Shown piece after piece: positions 17,825 through 25,545 of a stretch of 64,000 nt of DNA. Under the pieces are notes generated by a model. That model had not been told where the DNA came from. It did no database searches and saw only the letters and a list, made by a program, of their open reading frames with translations. Positions within the stretch are counted from its first letter, which is position 1; the number at the start of each line of letters is the position of its first letter. The stretch is from a virus. Location: IMG/VR virus record IMGVR_UViG_3300030107_006644, positions 136,795-200,794 of that record; one strand, given 5' to 3'. A program made the translations under genes and the position numbers.

Positions 17825-18859
17825 GTGAAACAAGTTAAAGCATTTAAGATGTTGATGATGCTGCCACTGTTGTTCTTTACCTCTTGCTTATCAGTGGATT
17901 ATAGAATGACCGGCGAAGGAGAGACATCCGGCGAAAGCCAAATTATCGAGGTGCCAGTTTACATATTGGTAGAGGTGCCGGGCGAAACTGAATATGGGGA
18001 AATCTGGGTAGACTCTTTTGACCAACCTCAGAGCGTTGACGGTGTAGACATTCTATGGGTCATCGACACATCCGGTTCGATGTATAGGTACGACCCCGAG
18101 TTGATGGCTGGTATCGAGGCTATGCTAGAGGCCTTACCAGAGACAGGATGGCGACTAGCTATGGTAAGCAACGATCCAACCAAGGCTTCTGTCGAGGCGC
18201 AGTTTCCTTTGGTGCCGGGCGACGACATTGGTGACGCGATGGATATGTACAATGCCATGGGGCGCGGAGGAAGAGAAGAAGGCTTCGATGCGGCCTATGA
18301 GTATATCGTAAATAATTCTTATGCCTCCACATGGCTACGTCCAGATGCCGCTTTGTTAGTTGTTTTCGTCTCGGATGAAGAAGAGCAGAGCGACGATCAC
18401 TTTACAGACATCGCTGATTTTAAGGCGTGGTATGGCTCTCAGCGAGGAGGCTCTGCATTTCTGGCTAGTATCAACAATGTTGCACAAGCAGACTCGGTAT
18501 GTGATAACCCGCCAAGTTCTATGGATATTGGCGACAGATATATGGAGGCAACCAATTATTTTAGTGGAGTCGTTGTAGACATTTGCGCTGAAGATTGGGC
18601 CCCCGGCGTACAGGATGCGTCAAACCGTCTGGAGCCATATGAGCATATAGAGTTAACATATGTGGTGAGCGATGAGTCCACTATCCGAGTTTTTGTCAAC
18701 GGAGCGTTGAACTGGGATTGGTACTATCAGGCGTCTGACAATACCGTGTATTTCACTGTGATTCCGGCAGGCAATGATCATGTGGATGTTGCCTATCATT
18801 ATGATCCGGACGATCCGTATGGAAATGGTTCGGGAGACACGGGTGATACGGGAAGTTAA
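17825..18859 (+). CDS. Lipoprotein with von Willebrand factor A domain
   Basis: 344 aa, GTG start with GGAGAGAAAGTT upstream. Signal peptide with lipobox LFFTSC. VWA domain from about residue 72: the MIDAS motif Asp81-Thr-Ser83-Gly-Ser85 in DTSGSMYRYD and a later VFVSDEEEQSDDH. A beta domain follows, and the C-terminus is GNGSGDTGDTGS, a linker type common in lipoproteins of marine delta-proteobacterial lineages. Likely a surface or periplasmic binding protein paired with the protease upstream. Role in phage biology unknown. Confidence 0.8.
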   Translation: MKQVKAFKMLMMLPLLFFTSCLSVDYRMTGEGETSGESQIIEVPVYILVEVPGETEYGEIWVDSFDQPQSVDGVDILWVIDTSGSMYRYDPELMAGIEAMLEALPETGWRLAMVSNDPTKASVEAQFPLVPGDDIGDAMDMYNAMGRGGREEGFDAAYEYIVNNSYASTWLRPDAALLVVFVSDEEEQSDDHFTDIADFKAWYGSQRGGSAFLASINNVAQADSVCDNPPSSMDIGDRYMEATNYFSGVVVDICAEDWAPGVQDASNRLEPYEHIELTYVVSDESTIRVFVNGALNWDWYYQASDNTVYFTVIPAGNDHVDVAYHYDPDDPYGNGSGDTGDTGS

Positions 18860-18878
18860 ACCTTTGGAGACGGCCGAG

Positions 18879-19139
18879 ATGACCGAAGAAGAAAAAAAAT
18901 GCAGGCCACCATACCTTAAACTTGTTCACTCAAAGGCGTATGAGCCTCCGGCAGAACCTGAGAAAGTCGAAGAGATAGAGGTTATAGATTTTCACAAACC
19001 GTCTCGTGGTTTTCGCGACATGCTGAATCGAAAGGGCATAGATATGAAAACAATAACTATGGGCTTGGGTGCTATATGTATAATGTGTGCATCAATTGTG
19101 TTTATGATGACCGTGCTATTGTTGGCTTCCTCTTCTTGA
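18879..19139 (+). CDS. Single-pass membrane protein, unknown
   Basis: 86 aa from ATG 18879; a GTG at 18843 is an alternative that would overlap the VWA gene. The first 55 residues are charged; the C-terminus is one membrane segment (ITMGLGAICIMCASIVFMMTVLLL). Cytoplasmic tail with Pro-Pro motifs. No recognised family. Confidence 0.6.
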   Translation: MTEEEKKCRPPYLKLVHSKAYEPPAEPEKVEEIEVIDFHKPSRGFRDMLNRKGIDMKTITMGLGAICIMCASIVFMMTVLLLASSS

Positions 19140-19157
19140 CGATTTGCGATAGAGCGA

Positions 19158-19166
19158 ACTATTTAT
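19158..19166 (+). promoter_or_regulatory. CTATTTA box with upstream TTGACG
   Basis: ACTATTTAT at 19158-19166; TTGACG at 19136-19141 gives an 18-nt spacer to TATTTA. It precedes the small coiled-coil genes at 19197 and 19424. Confidence 0.4.
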
Positions 19167-19196
19167 ATATTGTGAGGTGTAAGTTGTGGGATAGCT

Positions 19197-19382
19197 GTGC
19201 TAACATTGTGTACTTCGGCTTTCGTTTGCTATGTGGCGGCGAGAATCAGGAAATCGTATATGTTGGCAGAGCAAAAAAAGAGACTGTTATCTGAGATGGA
19301 ACAGAAGAGGCAACTCTTGGAGAGCTTGGAGAAACTTAAAGCTAAGGCAGCCCGCAGACGAAAAGCCAAAAAGAAAACTTAA
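19197..19382 (+). CDS. Small membrane plus coiled-coil protein
   Basis: 61 aa, GTG start with GGGA five bases upstream. A short hydrophobic N-terminus (LTLCTSAFVCYVAA) is followed by a charged coiled coil (EQKKRLLSEMEQKRQLLESL) and a poly-Lys/Arg tail. ATG 19260 is an alternative start that would remove the membrane part. Shape recalls Rz/spanin-like or scaffold-anchoring peptides, but no claim is made. Confidence 0.5.
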   Translation: MLTLCTSAFVCYVAARIRKSYMLAEQKKRLLSEMEQKRQLLESLEKLKAKAARRRKAKKKT

Positions 19383-19423
19383 AAACCACATCAACATAGT
19401 ATATGATATGAACTGGAGGACAA

Positions 19424-19678
19424 ATGTTTAAATGGTTGCGGCAAAAGCTAGGAATAGTTAGCCAAAAAGAGGTCGATTATTTAATTGCCGAGAACGCACT
19501 TTTGAGAGCTAAGGTGGCGATGTTAGAGAGAGATATTTCAACACTCAGAGGGGAGAATGCCATTCTGATGGAGCGCGAACGAGAACAGCAGAAGCAGGAC
19601 TCCCGTGCGATGAAGTCAGTGTTGGAACAACTGGATCTGCTACTTCTCGAAACCTTAGACCCAATTGGAGATGCGTGA
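19424..19678 (+). CDS. Coiled-coil protein
   Basis: 84 aa with a clear TGGAGGA before ATG 19424. Residues 15-60 form an unbroken coiled coil (VDYLIAENALLRAKVAMLER and on). Amphipathic N-terminal helix MFKWLRQKLGIV may touch membrane. No enzyme motif. The stop overlaps the next start. Confidence 0.7.
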   Translation: MFKWLRQKLGIVSQKEVDYLIAENALLRAKVAMLERDISTLRGENAILMEREREQQKQDSRAMKSVLEQLDLLLLETLDPIGDA

Positions 19679-20115
19679 TGGTGAGAAACAAGAAGCATGC
19701 AAAAAGCGCATGGATCGCAAATAGTTCTTGCGTAGCAAAGCCTTGGGGAGAAGAGATTTCGTGGGCCGCTTTGCCGTCAATACATGGGAAGATGCTTTAT
19801 ATCGAGGCGGGAACTAGAACCAGCTACAAATATCACAAGAGCAAAAATGAGGTTCTCTTTGTGTTGAAAGGTGAGGCAAAAGTACAGTTTGGCTCCGAAT
19901 ACACACTTGAAGATCCGATTGGCTTTCCCTTAAAGCACGCATTACTTGAGCCCGGCCAGTGTCTTAACGTGCAGTCAGGTTGCCCATACCGCATCGAGGC
20001 GATTACGGATTGCGAAATTGTAGAGATAAGCGATGGGCGCTCCGGAGAATCAGATAAAGTCAGGATCGAAGATGATTATGGGAGAGAAGCAACCTCCAAA
20101 GCGCGGAAAGAATAA
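19678..20115 (+). CDS. Cupin, mannose-6-phosphate isomerase C-terminal type
   Basis: 145 aa from ATG 19678 (GTG 19675 also possible). KPWGEE, then the cupin core GTRTSYKYHKSKNEVLFVLKG and LEPGQCLNVQSGCPYRIEA with strands typical of phosphomannose isomerase type II C-terminal domains. His in the first motif is present (KYHKS); the second motif has Cys-Pro-Tyr where His is more usual, so metal binding is uncertain. Possibly sugar-phosphate isomerisation or only a binding role. Confidence 0.72.
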   Translation: MVRNKKHAKSAWIANSSCVAKPWGEEISWAALPSIHGKMLYIEAGTRTSYKYHKSKNEVLFVLKGEAKVQFGSEYTLEDPIGFPLKHALLEPGQCLNVQSGCPYRIEAITDCEIVEISDGRSGESDKVRIEDDYGREATSKARKE

Positions 20116-20451
20116 ATGAGTAACAACAGCATGGAACTGATAACAGCGGGCGACGAAGATTTAAAGCCAAAGAAGCCTAGTAATCGCGCCCCCGAAGGTA
20201 TACGGACCTTTACTGTCTGTCGCCAGCACGATGAGACTGGTATATCTGGGGAAGGCGTAGTTATTGAAGGCGCGACGTTCGCCACAGGCCATACGGTTAT
20301 ACACTGGCTCACTCCGGCACCCCGTGGATCAATTGCATTCTTTGATGCTTTTGATGACTTTATCAAGATTCACGTTACCAGCCATCCGAGCAACAACACC
20401 ATTATCACGTTTGAAGATGGCGAACAGACTATTTACGAAGGTAAGAGTTAG
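20116..20451 (+). CDS. Small unknown phage protein
   Basis: 111 aa, ATG directly after the preceding TAA. The centre reads RTFTVCRQHDETGISGEGVVIEGA and HTVIHWL, a beta-rich fold seen in my memory in hypothetical phage proteins. No catalytic motif. It begins the array of small genes. Confidence 0.6.
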   Translation: MSNNSMELITAGDEDLKPKKPSNRAPEGIRTFTVCRQHDETGISGEGVVIEGATFATGHTVIHWLTPAPRGSIAFFDAFDDFIKIHVTSHPSNNTIITFEDGEQTIYEGKS

Positions 20452-20472
20452 TAAGAGAGGTTCGTTTGCGTT

Positions 20473-20721
20473 TTGACTCAACACAACAAGTTTAATATTG
20501 GTGACCTCGTAAAGCTAGTACCGGCGGCAATAGGGTATCCAATGTTTGATGATGCAAAGGAAGCACTTGGTGTTGGCATTGTTATAGAACAGAGGATGCA
20601 GGCTCCAGAATGGGGAGATCCGTCCGGTATTCCCACCTTAATGTATCGTGTGATGTGGAGTGGTACAAATACGAAAAGATGGGAATTCCCCAGTGATTTA
20701 GTTAAAGTCATAGATAAATAG
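20473..20721 (+). CDS. GDLV-family SH3-like protein
   Basis: 82 aa, TTG start. Opens with NKFNIGDLVKLV, then GVGIVIEQRM and MYRVMWSG, ending FPSDLVKVIDK: the family pattern of an N-terminal (V/I)GDLV strand, a G-I-V turn, a Val-x-Trp strand and a final L-(E/K)-V-I strand. Its role is unknown; the fold resembles KOW/SH3 barrels that bind nucleic acid or proteins. Confidence 0.65.
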   Translation: MTQHNKFNIGDLVKLVPAAIGYPMFDDAKEALGVGIVIEQRMQAPEWGDPSGIPTLMYRVMWSGTNTKRWEFPSDLVKVIDK

Positions 20722-20724
20722 TAT

Positions 20725-21012
20725 GTGGAGTGCGAACTTACAACTGCTACTGTCGGCATCGGAGATTTGATTAGGTGGGTAAAGCCGCTCTACTATATAC
20801 AGAATGGTAAAGAGTATACATTAGAAAACTGGAACTATGCGCTCGTTATTGAGGTTAATATCAAGGTCTACTCTACTTTGGTAGTGCGAAATTTAACCTT
20901 GCAACTGCTTGGCGAACATAGCTCAATGCGTATAGACATATCTCTTGACATGTTGACTGATCTTGGGAAGATAGAGAAATTATGCGAAAGAAAATGGATT
21001 TGTATAGGTTGA
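20725..21012 (+). CDS. GDLV-family SH3-like protein
   Basis: 95 aa, GTG start four bases after the previous stop. Contains TVGIGDLIRWVKPL near residue 10 and ALVIEVNIKVYSTLVV. More diverged than its neighbours and without the usual final strand. Confidence 0.55.
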   Translation: MECELTTATVGIGDLIRWVKPLYYIQNGKEYTLENWNYALVIEVNIKVYSTLVVRNLTLQLLGEHSSMRIDISLDMLTDLGKIEKLCERKWICIG

Positions 21013-21093
21013 GTAGAACTACTTAAATTAAAGGTTCTCTCGAACCGCCGCGCGAAACTTCGCGGAAAATTTTTCAATGCGAGGTGCCAATGA

Positions 21094-21384
21094 GTGTCAA
21101 TCAGGAGATTCCGAATCGGAGATTACATACGCTGGGAGTCTGGAATCGAGGCATTCAGCGCAAGTGCGTCGGGCATTGTCCACCCAATCGAGTTCAGATA
21201 CGACTATGGCATCGTGGTAGACATAGCAGAAGGCAATCCGAAGGAGAACGCATCGGACGTTATCATCGCGTATTGTGTCGAAAAGAGAGATTGGATTGTT
21301 GCTCACGTTGACGATGCAGAATATCGCATGGAACTGGTCAGCCGAGCACCAGAAAAGCCCATTGGTAAAGTCGATGGGAGATGA
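21094..21384 (+). CDS. GDLV-family SH3-like protein
   Basis: 96 aa from GTG 21094 with GCGAGG upstream. RRFRIGDYIRWES, then YGIVVDIAEG and DVIIAYCVEKRDW match the family pattern. The ORF that starts at 21084 in another frame is a shadow. Confidence 0.6.
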   Translation: MSIRRFRIGDYIRWESGIEAFSASASGIVHPIEFRYDYGIVVDIAEGNPKENASDVIIAYCVEKRDWIVAHVDDAEYRMELVSRAPEKPIGKVDGR

Positions 21385-21772
21385 CAAGACGATAGAAGAG
21401 AAGCCGCCTGATGTGTTCGTAGGCGACATGATAAAGTGGAAGGAAGCCGAGTTCTCATATACGCCAAGCGACTACAAGGTTAAACACTACGTCGGAATAG
21501 TCGTAGAGGTGAAGGTGCCGGAAGCTACAGTGCAGGATATAATGTGGAACATATACTATAGTCACAGCTACGACCCATTGGTAGACGAGTATTACCGCAA
21601 GAACTTCTGGGACCAAAGATATGAAGAGGTGCCATGGATTAAGGTGTTGACTATTCAAGGCAAGACCGGAAAGAAGGTGTTTCGCTACCTTTCGATGGAG
21701 GATGAGTTTGAAGTCCTATCGCGAGCTAGTCTGCTGATCCTGCCAACCACGGAGAAGGAGCATGAAGAGTAA
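21374..21772 (+). CDS. GDLV-family SH3-like protein, long form
   Basis: 132 aa from ATG 21374, overlapping the previous gene by 11 nt. VFVGDMIKWKEAEF, YVGIVVEVKVPE and FRYLSMEDEFEVLSRAS give the family strands, with an inserted Tyr-rich loop (NIYYSHSYDPLVDEYY). Ends in an acidic tail. Confidence 0.6.
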   Translation: MGDDKTIEEKPPDVFVGDMIKWKEAEFSYTPSDYKVKHYVGIVVEVKVPEATVQDIMWNIYYSHSYDPLVDEYYRKNFWDQRYEEVPWIKVLTIQGKTGKKVFRYLSMEDEFEVLSRASLLILPTTEKEHEE

Positions 21773-21992
21773 CCCCGATGCTTATGACATTGGCGATTAC
21801 GTCGAAATAATGGTGTGTCCGTCCATTGGTGGCGGTGTGGAAGTCTGCTACGGGATTGTAGTGGCTAGCTCATCAAAAAAAACGAGCTATTTAATATACT
21901 TGTTTGACAAAAATCGCTGGAAGTGGTACAATGATTTTGAGCTTACACTGATGAGCGCAGCGGAAGAGGCAAATGGAACTAGGAAAAAATAG
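21762..21992 (+). CDS. GDLV-family SH3-like protein
   Basis: 76 aa, ATG overlapping the previous stop. AYDIGDYVEIMV, VCYGIVVASS and NDFELTLMSAAEE follow the family layout. Overlaps the next gene by 20 nt. Confidence 0.6.
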   Translation: MKSNPDAYDIGDYVEIMVCPSIGGGVEVCYGIVVASSSKKTSYLIYLFDKNRWKWYNDFELTLMSAAEEANGTRKK

Positions 21993-22296
21993 CGGCGAAA
22001 GGCTACAAGTTTACAAATACACGGCAGAAGATGAGAACGGACAGATAGTGTTTTACTACACATACCCCGAGAAAAGCGAGAGAATCGTCAAGAGGGTTGA
22101 AGACAAGATTAAACAAGATGTGATCGTGTTCGATATATTTCCGGGCTTAATCAATGGTGACGAAGAACTAGAAGAGGCAATATGGGTGACAACGCAAATA
22201 CAAACTCCCATGTATCTTCCGGCAGGCATGGGCGTAACTATGCATGACTTTGGAACCATACTATACGGAATCGCAGAAGATGACGAAGACTCTTGA
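21973..22296 (+). CDS. Small unknown acidic protein
   Basis: 107 aa. Mixed alpha-beta (RLQVYKYTAEDENGQIVFYY, DVIVFDIFPGL, GVTMHDFGTILYG), acidic tail. Overlaps the GDLV gene upstream. Ends the first gene run; a strong promoter follows at once. Confidence 0.6.
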   Translation: MELGKNSGERLQVYKYTAEDENGQIVFYYTYPEKSERIVKRVEDKIKQDVIVFDIFPGLINGDEELEEAIWVTTQIQTPMYLPAGMGVTMHDFGTILYGIAEDDEDS

Positions 22297-22347
22297 CATG
22301 TTGCTGACAACTTTTCCATTGACAGGCGGGTCGTGATGAGCTATATT
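22293..22347 (+). promoter_or_regulatory. Triple -35 promoter
   Basis: TTGACA 22293, CTGACA 22304, TTGACA 22319, then a 17-nt spacer and TATATT 22342-22347. It drives the gene at 22371, which has GGAGGAAG before TTG. Confidence 0.85.
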
Positions 22348-22370
22348 ATTAGGGTAAACAGGAGGAAGCC

Positions 22371-22646
22371 TTGAAGGTTGGAGATTTGGTAACGCTTTCA
22401 TCTTATGGTAAGCGCATTAACTATATGGGTAAGTGCATAGCCCAGCGAAAATATAACGGAGGATTTCGTGGCCCGTTGATTGGGCTGGTTATCGCAAAAG
22501 TCGAGCCCACACATTCGTGGGAGAAGCAAATGAAGTATTCGGTTGCATGGATTGATAACTGCGAGTTCAATCCACAAGGTCGAGATAACTGGGTGAAGTA
22601 TTTTCACCGCAAAGACCTTAAGATGGTCAAAAAAGCAAAGAAGTAA
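22371..22646 (+). CDS. GDLV-family SH3-like protein
   Basis: 91 aa, TTG start behind AGGAGGAAG. Begins MKVGDLVTLSSYGKRI; later LIGLVIAKVEP, YSVAWIDNC and KYFHRKDLKMVKK complete the family pattern with a basic C-terminus. Confidence 0.7.
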   Translation: MKVGDLVTLSSYGKRINYMGKCIAQRKYNGGFRGPLIGLVIAKVEPTHSWEKQMKYSVAWIDNCEFNPQGRDNWVKYFHRKDLKMVKKAKK

Positions 22647-22656
22647 GGAGATAAAC

Positions 22657-22980
22657 ATGCATAGAACAATGATTATGACAATCGCAACGCTGATGGCAGC
22701 AGCAGCATACGCAGATGAACCCCCAACAGCGGTCGAAGTGCCAGCTACCGCAACGACACAGCCAGTGCGCGTAGTTACAGGTACGGTTGTCGATTCAATG
22801 GGCGGATCTGACCTCCACGGGGGATGGGTCAAGGTTCATTTGGATGGTCAGCCCGAAGGACTAATCAACACCTTCAGCGATATTGTCTTTCCGCACACCT
22901 GTACCACACTCGGTGATAAGTTCTACATCGTCTTTGGTAGCGTTACAACCAGTATTACATGCGGGGAACCAACCAAGTGA
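22657..22980 (+). CDS. Exported small protein
   Basis: 107 aa with AAGGAG before ATG. A signal peptide (TMIMTIATLMAAAAYA, cleavage likely before DEPP) is followed by a beta-rich domain with two Cys (HTCTTL, SITCGE) that may form a disulfide. Likely periplasmic. Family unknown. The stop overlaps the next GTG. Confidence 0.7.
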   Translation: MHRTMIMTIATLMAAAAYADEPPTAVEVPATATTQPVRVVTGTVVDSMGGSDLHGGWVKVHLDGQPEGLINTFSDIVFPHTCTTLGDKFYIVFGSVTTSITCGEPTK

Positions 22981-23279
22981 GAAAGAAACTTAACAAAACC
23001 GTGGTGTGCGCTGATGGGTTCTCCATGAGCGTGCAGGCCAATGGCACCGCTTATTGTCATCCTCGTCAGGAGCATGCAGAGCAGTACACGGAGGTCGAGA
23101 TCGGCTTTCCTAGCGAGGAGGAAGAGTTGCTGATGGAGTGGGCAGAGAATCCCAGTGAGCCGACCGATACCGTGTATGCGTGGGTGCCTGCTGGACGTGT
23201 TTCGCTCGTTATCGCAAAGCATGGCGGCATGGTGTCGGGGGAACTTCCTCCCGGCATTCCGCGACTGGAAGCCTGTTGA
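22977..23279 (+). CDS. Conserved hypothetical phage protein
   Basis: 100 aa from GTG 22977 (GTGA overlap, GGGGAA upstream). Contains VVCADGFSMSVQANGTAYCHPR and VEIGFPSEEEELL, TVYAWVPAGRV, HGGMVSGELPPGI; I recall this sequence type in many phages without a function. Its stop overlaps the promoter for 23337. Confidence 0.7.
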   Translation: MRKKLNKTVVCADGFSMSVQANGTAYCHPRQEHAEQYTEVEIGFPSEEEELLMEWAENPSEPTDTVYAWVPAGRVSLVIAKHGGMVSGELPPGIPRLEAC

Positions 23280-23330
23280 CATTTACTTGACAAAGTTTTC
23301 CTTGACTTTGCGCTCACTGTAGAGTATATT
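23276..23330 (+). promoter_or_regulatory. Triple -35 promoter, leaderless start
   Basis: TTGACA 23276, TTGACA 23287, TTGACT 23302, 17 nt, TATATT 23325-23330. The ATG of the next gene is at 23337, the expected transcription start, and no ribosome binding site lies between. Confidence 0.85.
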
Positions 23331-23336
23331 ATTTGT

Positions 23337-23594
23337 ATGAAACGGAAGTTGAACATTGGCGATTTGGTGCGAGTCACCGAGGACACACACGATTCAAGGA
23401 TGCCTCCCTCACGCACTGGTCTGATTGTGAGTCAGGTTTGCGAAGAGGCATGGAATGATGAAAAGGTGCCTGTCGGCGTGTTTAACGTATGGATGACGAA
23501 CGGTGAAACTCTAAGGTTTCACGAAATGTTCTTGGTAAAGGTCGAAAGGGTCGAAAGGGTCGAAAGGAACGAAGATGAGAAGAGAGAAGATTAA
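23337..23594 (+). CDS. GDLV-family SH3-like protein with VER repeat
   Basis: 85 aa. MKRKLNIGDLVRVTED, RTGLIVSQV and FNVWMTNGETLRFHEMFLV follow the family. The tail carries three copies of Val-Glu-Arg from a 9-bp tandem repeat (23541-23567) and then a charged end. Apparently translated from a leaderless mRNA. Confidence 0.7.
   Translation: MKRKLNIGDLVRVTEDTHDSRMPPSRTGLIVSQVCEEAWNDEKVPVGVFNVWMTNGETLRFHEMFLVKVERVERVERNEDEKRED
23541..23567 (+). repeat. 9-bp tandem repeat, three copies
   Basis: GTCGAAAGG occurs three times without interruption inside the end of the gene at 23337 and adds VERVERVER to the protein. It is prone to length change. Confidence 0.9.
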
Positions 23595-23671
23595 ACGGGC
23601 GTTGCGCCAAACTCTGCGGATCCTAATCCTAGGCTATCCCGCTATTTATTTCTAAACTACTGGAGAAAATC

Positions 23672-23821
23672 ATGGAAATCGGTACTATTGTTCAACACTT
23701 TGTGTGTGATTATCGAGGTCGAATCGTGGCCATGGCCAATGGTCTGGTTCACGTCCTTGTCGATGGCGTTGGCGTTGTGGAAGATCGTGTTGAGAACTTT
23801 GTCTTGTCCGAAGCGGCTTGA
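23672..23821 (+). CDS. Tiny GDLV-like protein
   Basis: 49 aa, CTGGAG before ATG. MEIGTIVQHFVCDYRGRIVA, then LVHVLVDGVGVV and RVENFVLSEAA: a minimal version of the same strand order with GTIV in place of GDLV. Its stop codon overlaps the next promoter's first -35 box. Confidence 0.65.
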   Translation: MEIGTIVQHFVCDYRGRIVAMANGLVHVLVDGVGVVEDRVENFVLSEAA

Positions 23822-23872
23822 CATTTTCTTGACAGGAAACCACTTGACGAATGAGCGTTTGGTGAGTATATT
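23818..23872 (+). promoter_or_regulatory. Triple -35 promoter
   Basis: TTGACA 23818, TTGACA 23829, TTGACG 23844, 17 nt, TATATT 23867-23872. Drives 23899; leader contains CAGGAG. Confidence 0.85.
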
Positions 23873-23898
23873 ATATGGGTAAGCAGGAGAAAGCAAAC

Positions 23899-24096
23899 AT
23901 GGAACTTGATACACCTTTTGATAATGCAGCTATCGCATGCGAATGCATTGTAACATCTGTCGCCTTTGCCTCGCAGGTAATCGAGGCGCAGAAGAAACTT
24001 CAACTACAGCCAGAAGAAAATCGTGAAATGGTTTCTATTCTACTGGAAACCTATGCTATCGCATGGCTGGAAGCAGACGGAGCAGCGCAAGCCTGA
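23899..24096 (+). CDS. Small helical unknown protein
   Basis: 65 aa from ATG 23899 (an upstream ATG at 23875 would overlap the core promoter). All-helical, with FDNAAIACECIVTSVAFASQ and EMVSILLETYAIAWLEADG. ATGA overlap with the next gene. Confidence 0.6.
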   Translation: MELDTPFDNAAIACECIVTSVAFASQVIEAQKKLQLQPEENREMVSILLETYAIAWLEADGAAQA

Positions 24097-24383
24097 TGAA
24101 GACTGTAATCGTATTCGACACCGATGATGAAGAGGGCATGCGTAATGCCTTCAAGATCGTTGATCATCTTTCAATGCAGTATCTCAACCAACGCTTGCGT
24201 GCGATGACTCCAACGGAGATTCGTTTCGGTCGGATCGAGTTTATAAAGATGATCCGTGCATATGCGAAACATATTACAGACGCTCAAAAGGCTGACGCCA
24301 AGGTAGACATTAACAGTCTTAGATTCAACAAAGAGTATGCTGATAAGATTTGGCAGGAGAAACGCGCAAAGGCACTGATATGA
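24096..24383 (+). CDS. Small helical unknown protein
   Basis: 95 aa. Begins MKTVIVFDTDDEEGMRNAFK, then a helical domain rich in Arg and Lys. The opening strand plus DTDDEEG is suggestive of a phage 'recombination/regulation' small protein family but I cannot name it. Confidence 0.6.
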   Translation: MKTVIVFDTDDEEGMRNAFKIVDHLSMQYLNQRLRAMTPTEIRFGRIEFIKMIRAYAKHITDAQKADAKVDINSLRFNKEYADKIWQEKRAKALI

Positions 24384-24481
24384 AACACAACGAAGAACCA
24401 AAAACCGATCCACTATTCACTGCATACCTGTGTGTGTGCGTGTTCTGGATGCTCGCTGCTAGTGTCGCAGCGGCAAGTTAA
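24380..24481 (+). CDS. Tiny membrane peptide
   Basis: 33 aa, ATGA overlap with the previous gene. One C-terminal hydrophobic segment (FTAYLCVCVFWMLAASVAAA). Ends at a TTAAACCTT motif. Confidence 0.45.
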   Translation: MKHNEEPKTDPLFTAYLCVCVFWMLAASVAAAS

Positions 24482-24502
24482 ACCTTCCGGCGGAGAAAAC
24501 CA

Positions 24503-24640
24503 ATGGCTAAGAAGAAAATCAAAACCATCAAACCTCGCAACTGGCTGGCGCTTCATGCCCGTCGTCGTCGCGGTGGTCCGATGAGGGATCGAAAGAAGGC
24601 AGCGAACAAGAAGGCATGCCGTGGGAGAGTCCATGCATAA
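24503..24640 (+). CDS. Tiny basic protein
   Basis: 45 aa, CGGAGAAAACC before ATG. Over a third of residues are Lys or Arg (NWLALHARRRRGGPMRDRKK). It may bind nucleic acid. Overlaps the next gene by 8 nt. Confidence 0.55.
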   Translation: MAKKKIKTIKPRNWLALHARRRRGGPMRDRKKAANKKACRGRVHA

Positions 24641-24953
24641 GAAGCTGATCGGAGCACTCGTTCGGTTCTTGCCTGTTGGCAACTATCATGAGTTTCACAA
24701 TGCTGTGGGTATGGTGACTTCGCATAATAAACCTTCACATGTTCGCGTCAAGTGGATCAAGCCTGTTCACTATGCCGTTCACAGCGAACACTACAAGTTT
24801 CATGGACCGGCGACGGTTTCGGACTTTGACCTCGACCGGCTTGAAGTGATCAGTAGCGTACTTAGTGACGAGCAGCTTGAAAGCGTTGTCGGTGGTATGA
24901 GTCCAGAAAGTTTTAGTAACTGGCGAGCGGAGAAGTTAAATGAAAGTCGGTGA
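24633..24953 (+). CDS. GDLV-like protein with C-terminal extension
   Basis: 106 aa from ATG 24633 (GGGAGAG upstream). LIGALVRFLPVGN, AVGMVTSHN, HVRVKWIKP and LDRLEVISSV follow the family strands with GALV for GDLV. The extra 30 residues are helical. Its last codons ESR-stop come from the 14-nt overlap with the next start. Confidence 0.6.
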   Translation: MHKKLIGALVRFLPVGNYHEFHNAVGMVTSHNKPSHVRVKWIKPVHYAVHSEHYKFHGPATVSDFDLDRLEVISSVLSDEQLESVVGGMSPESFSNWRAEKLNESR

Positions 24954-25110
24954 TTTGGTTTGGATTGATTGGAATAGTTACCCAGAAGAGGCGTTCACTG
25001 CATCCGGCGTTATCATTAAGGATGAGGGATTTAGCTTCTTTAGGGTCTTGTTTAACGGTGAGCAGAGGGTTTTCCATTCTGATTATCTGGAGGCACTCAA
25101 TGAAGCATAG
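24940..25110 (+). CDS. GDLV-family SH3-like protein
   Basis: 56 aa. MKVGDLVWIDWNSYPEEA, SGVIIKDEGFSFFRVLFN, SDYLEALNEA. Starts inside the previous gene by 14 nt; an SH3-size single domain. Confidence 0.7.
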   Translation: MKVGDLVWIDWNSYPEEAFTASGVIIKDEGFSFFRVLFNGEQRVFHSDYLEALNEA

Positions 25111-25288
25111 TGGTGCGCCGAGTGTGGGCGATCTCGTTGTGGCGCTCTATGACGAGCAGCGAGGACTCAAGTGTATCGGCCTTGTTTTAGATTGCCGAGG
25201 TATTGAGTGTCGAATCAAGTGGGCTTCGCGCAGCGACCCTATTGGGTGGTGGAGAAGAGATCAGTTAAGGGTTGTGCATGCCGCTTGA
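25100..25288 (+). CDS. GDLV-family SH3-like protein
   Basis: 62 aa. MKHSGAPSVGDLVVALYDEQ, CIGLVLDCRGIECRIKWAS, WWRRDQLRVVHAA. Overlaps the preceding gene by 11 nt; CTGGAGG precedes the ATG. Confidence 0.7.
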   Translation: MKHSGAPSVGDLVVALYDEQRGLKCIGLVLDCRGIECRIKWASRSDPIGWWRRDQLRVVHAA

Positions 25289-25355
25289 AGTCTTGGCAAT
25301 AATGGTTATTTGGATATGTTTTTGGATATTAAGGGAGAAGTATGAAAGTCGGTGA
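25278..25355 (+). CDS. Tiny membrane peptide
   Basis: 25 aa (MPLEVLAIMVIWICFWILRE then KYESR), one hydrophobic segment. Both ends overlap neighbours, which fits the chain layout, but coding is not certain. Confidence 0.4.
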   Translation: MPLEVLAIMVIWICFWILREKYESR

Positions 25356-25545
25356 TCTCGTTATTATGCCTGATCAGAAGCTGCTGAAGGATGAGCCTGT
25401 ACCTATTGCCGTCGTGCTGCAAACAAAGCATGATGGCATCAACCGAGGCACAAGCCATAAGCGTGTTAGGGTTCACTGGATTCAAGATAATGAAAGATCA
25501 TGGGAGCCTGTGAAGTGGCTGGAGGTAATCAGTGCGGTTAGTTAG
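25342..25545 (+). CDS. GDLV-family SH3-like protein
   Basis: 67 aa, AGGGAGAAG before ATG. MKVGDLVIMPDQKLL, IAVVLQTKHDG, RVRVHWIQDN and VKWLEVISAVS: a textbook member. 14-nt overlap with the next gene. Confidence 0.72.
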   Translation: MKVGDLVIMPDQKLLKDEPVPIAVVLQTKHDGINRGTSHKRVRVHWIQDNERSWEPVKWLEVISAVS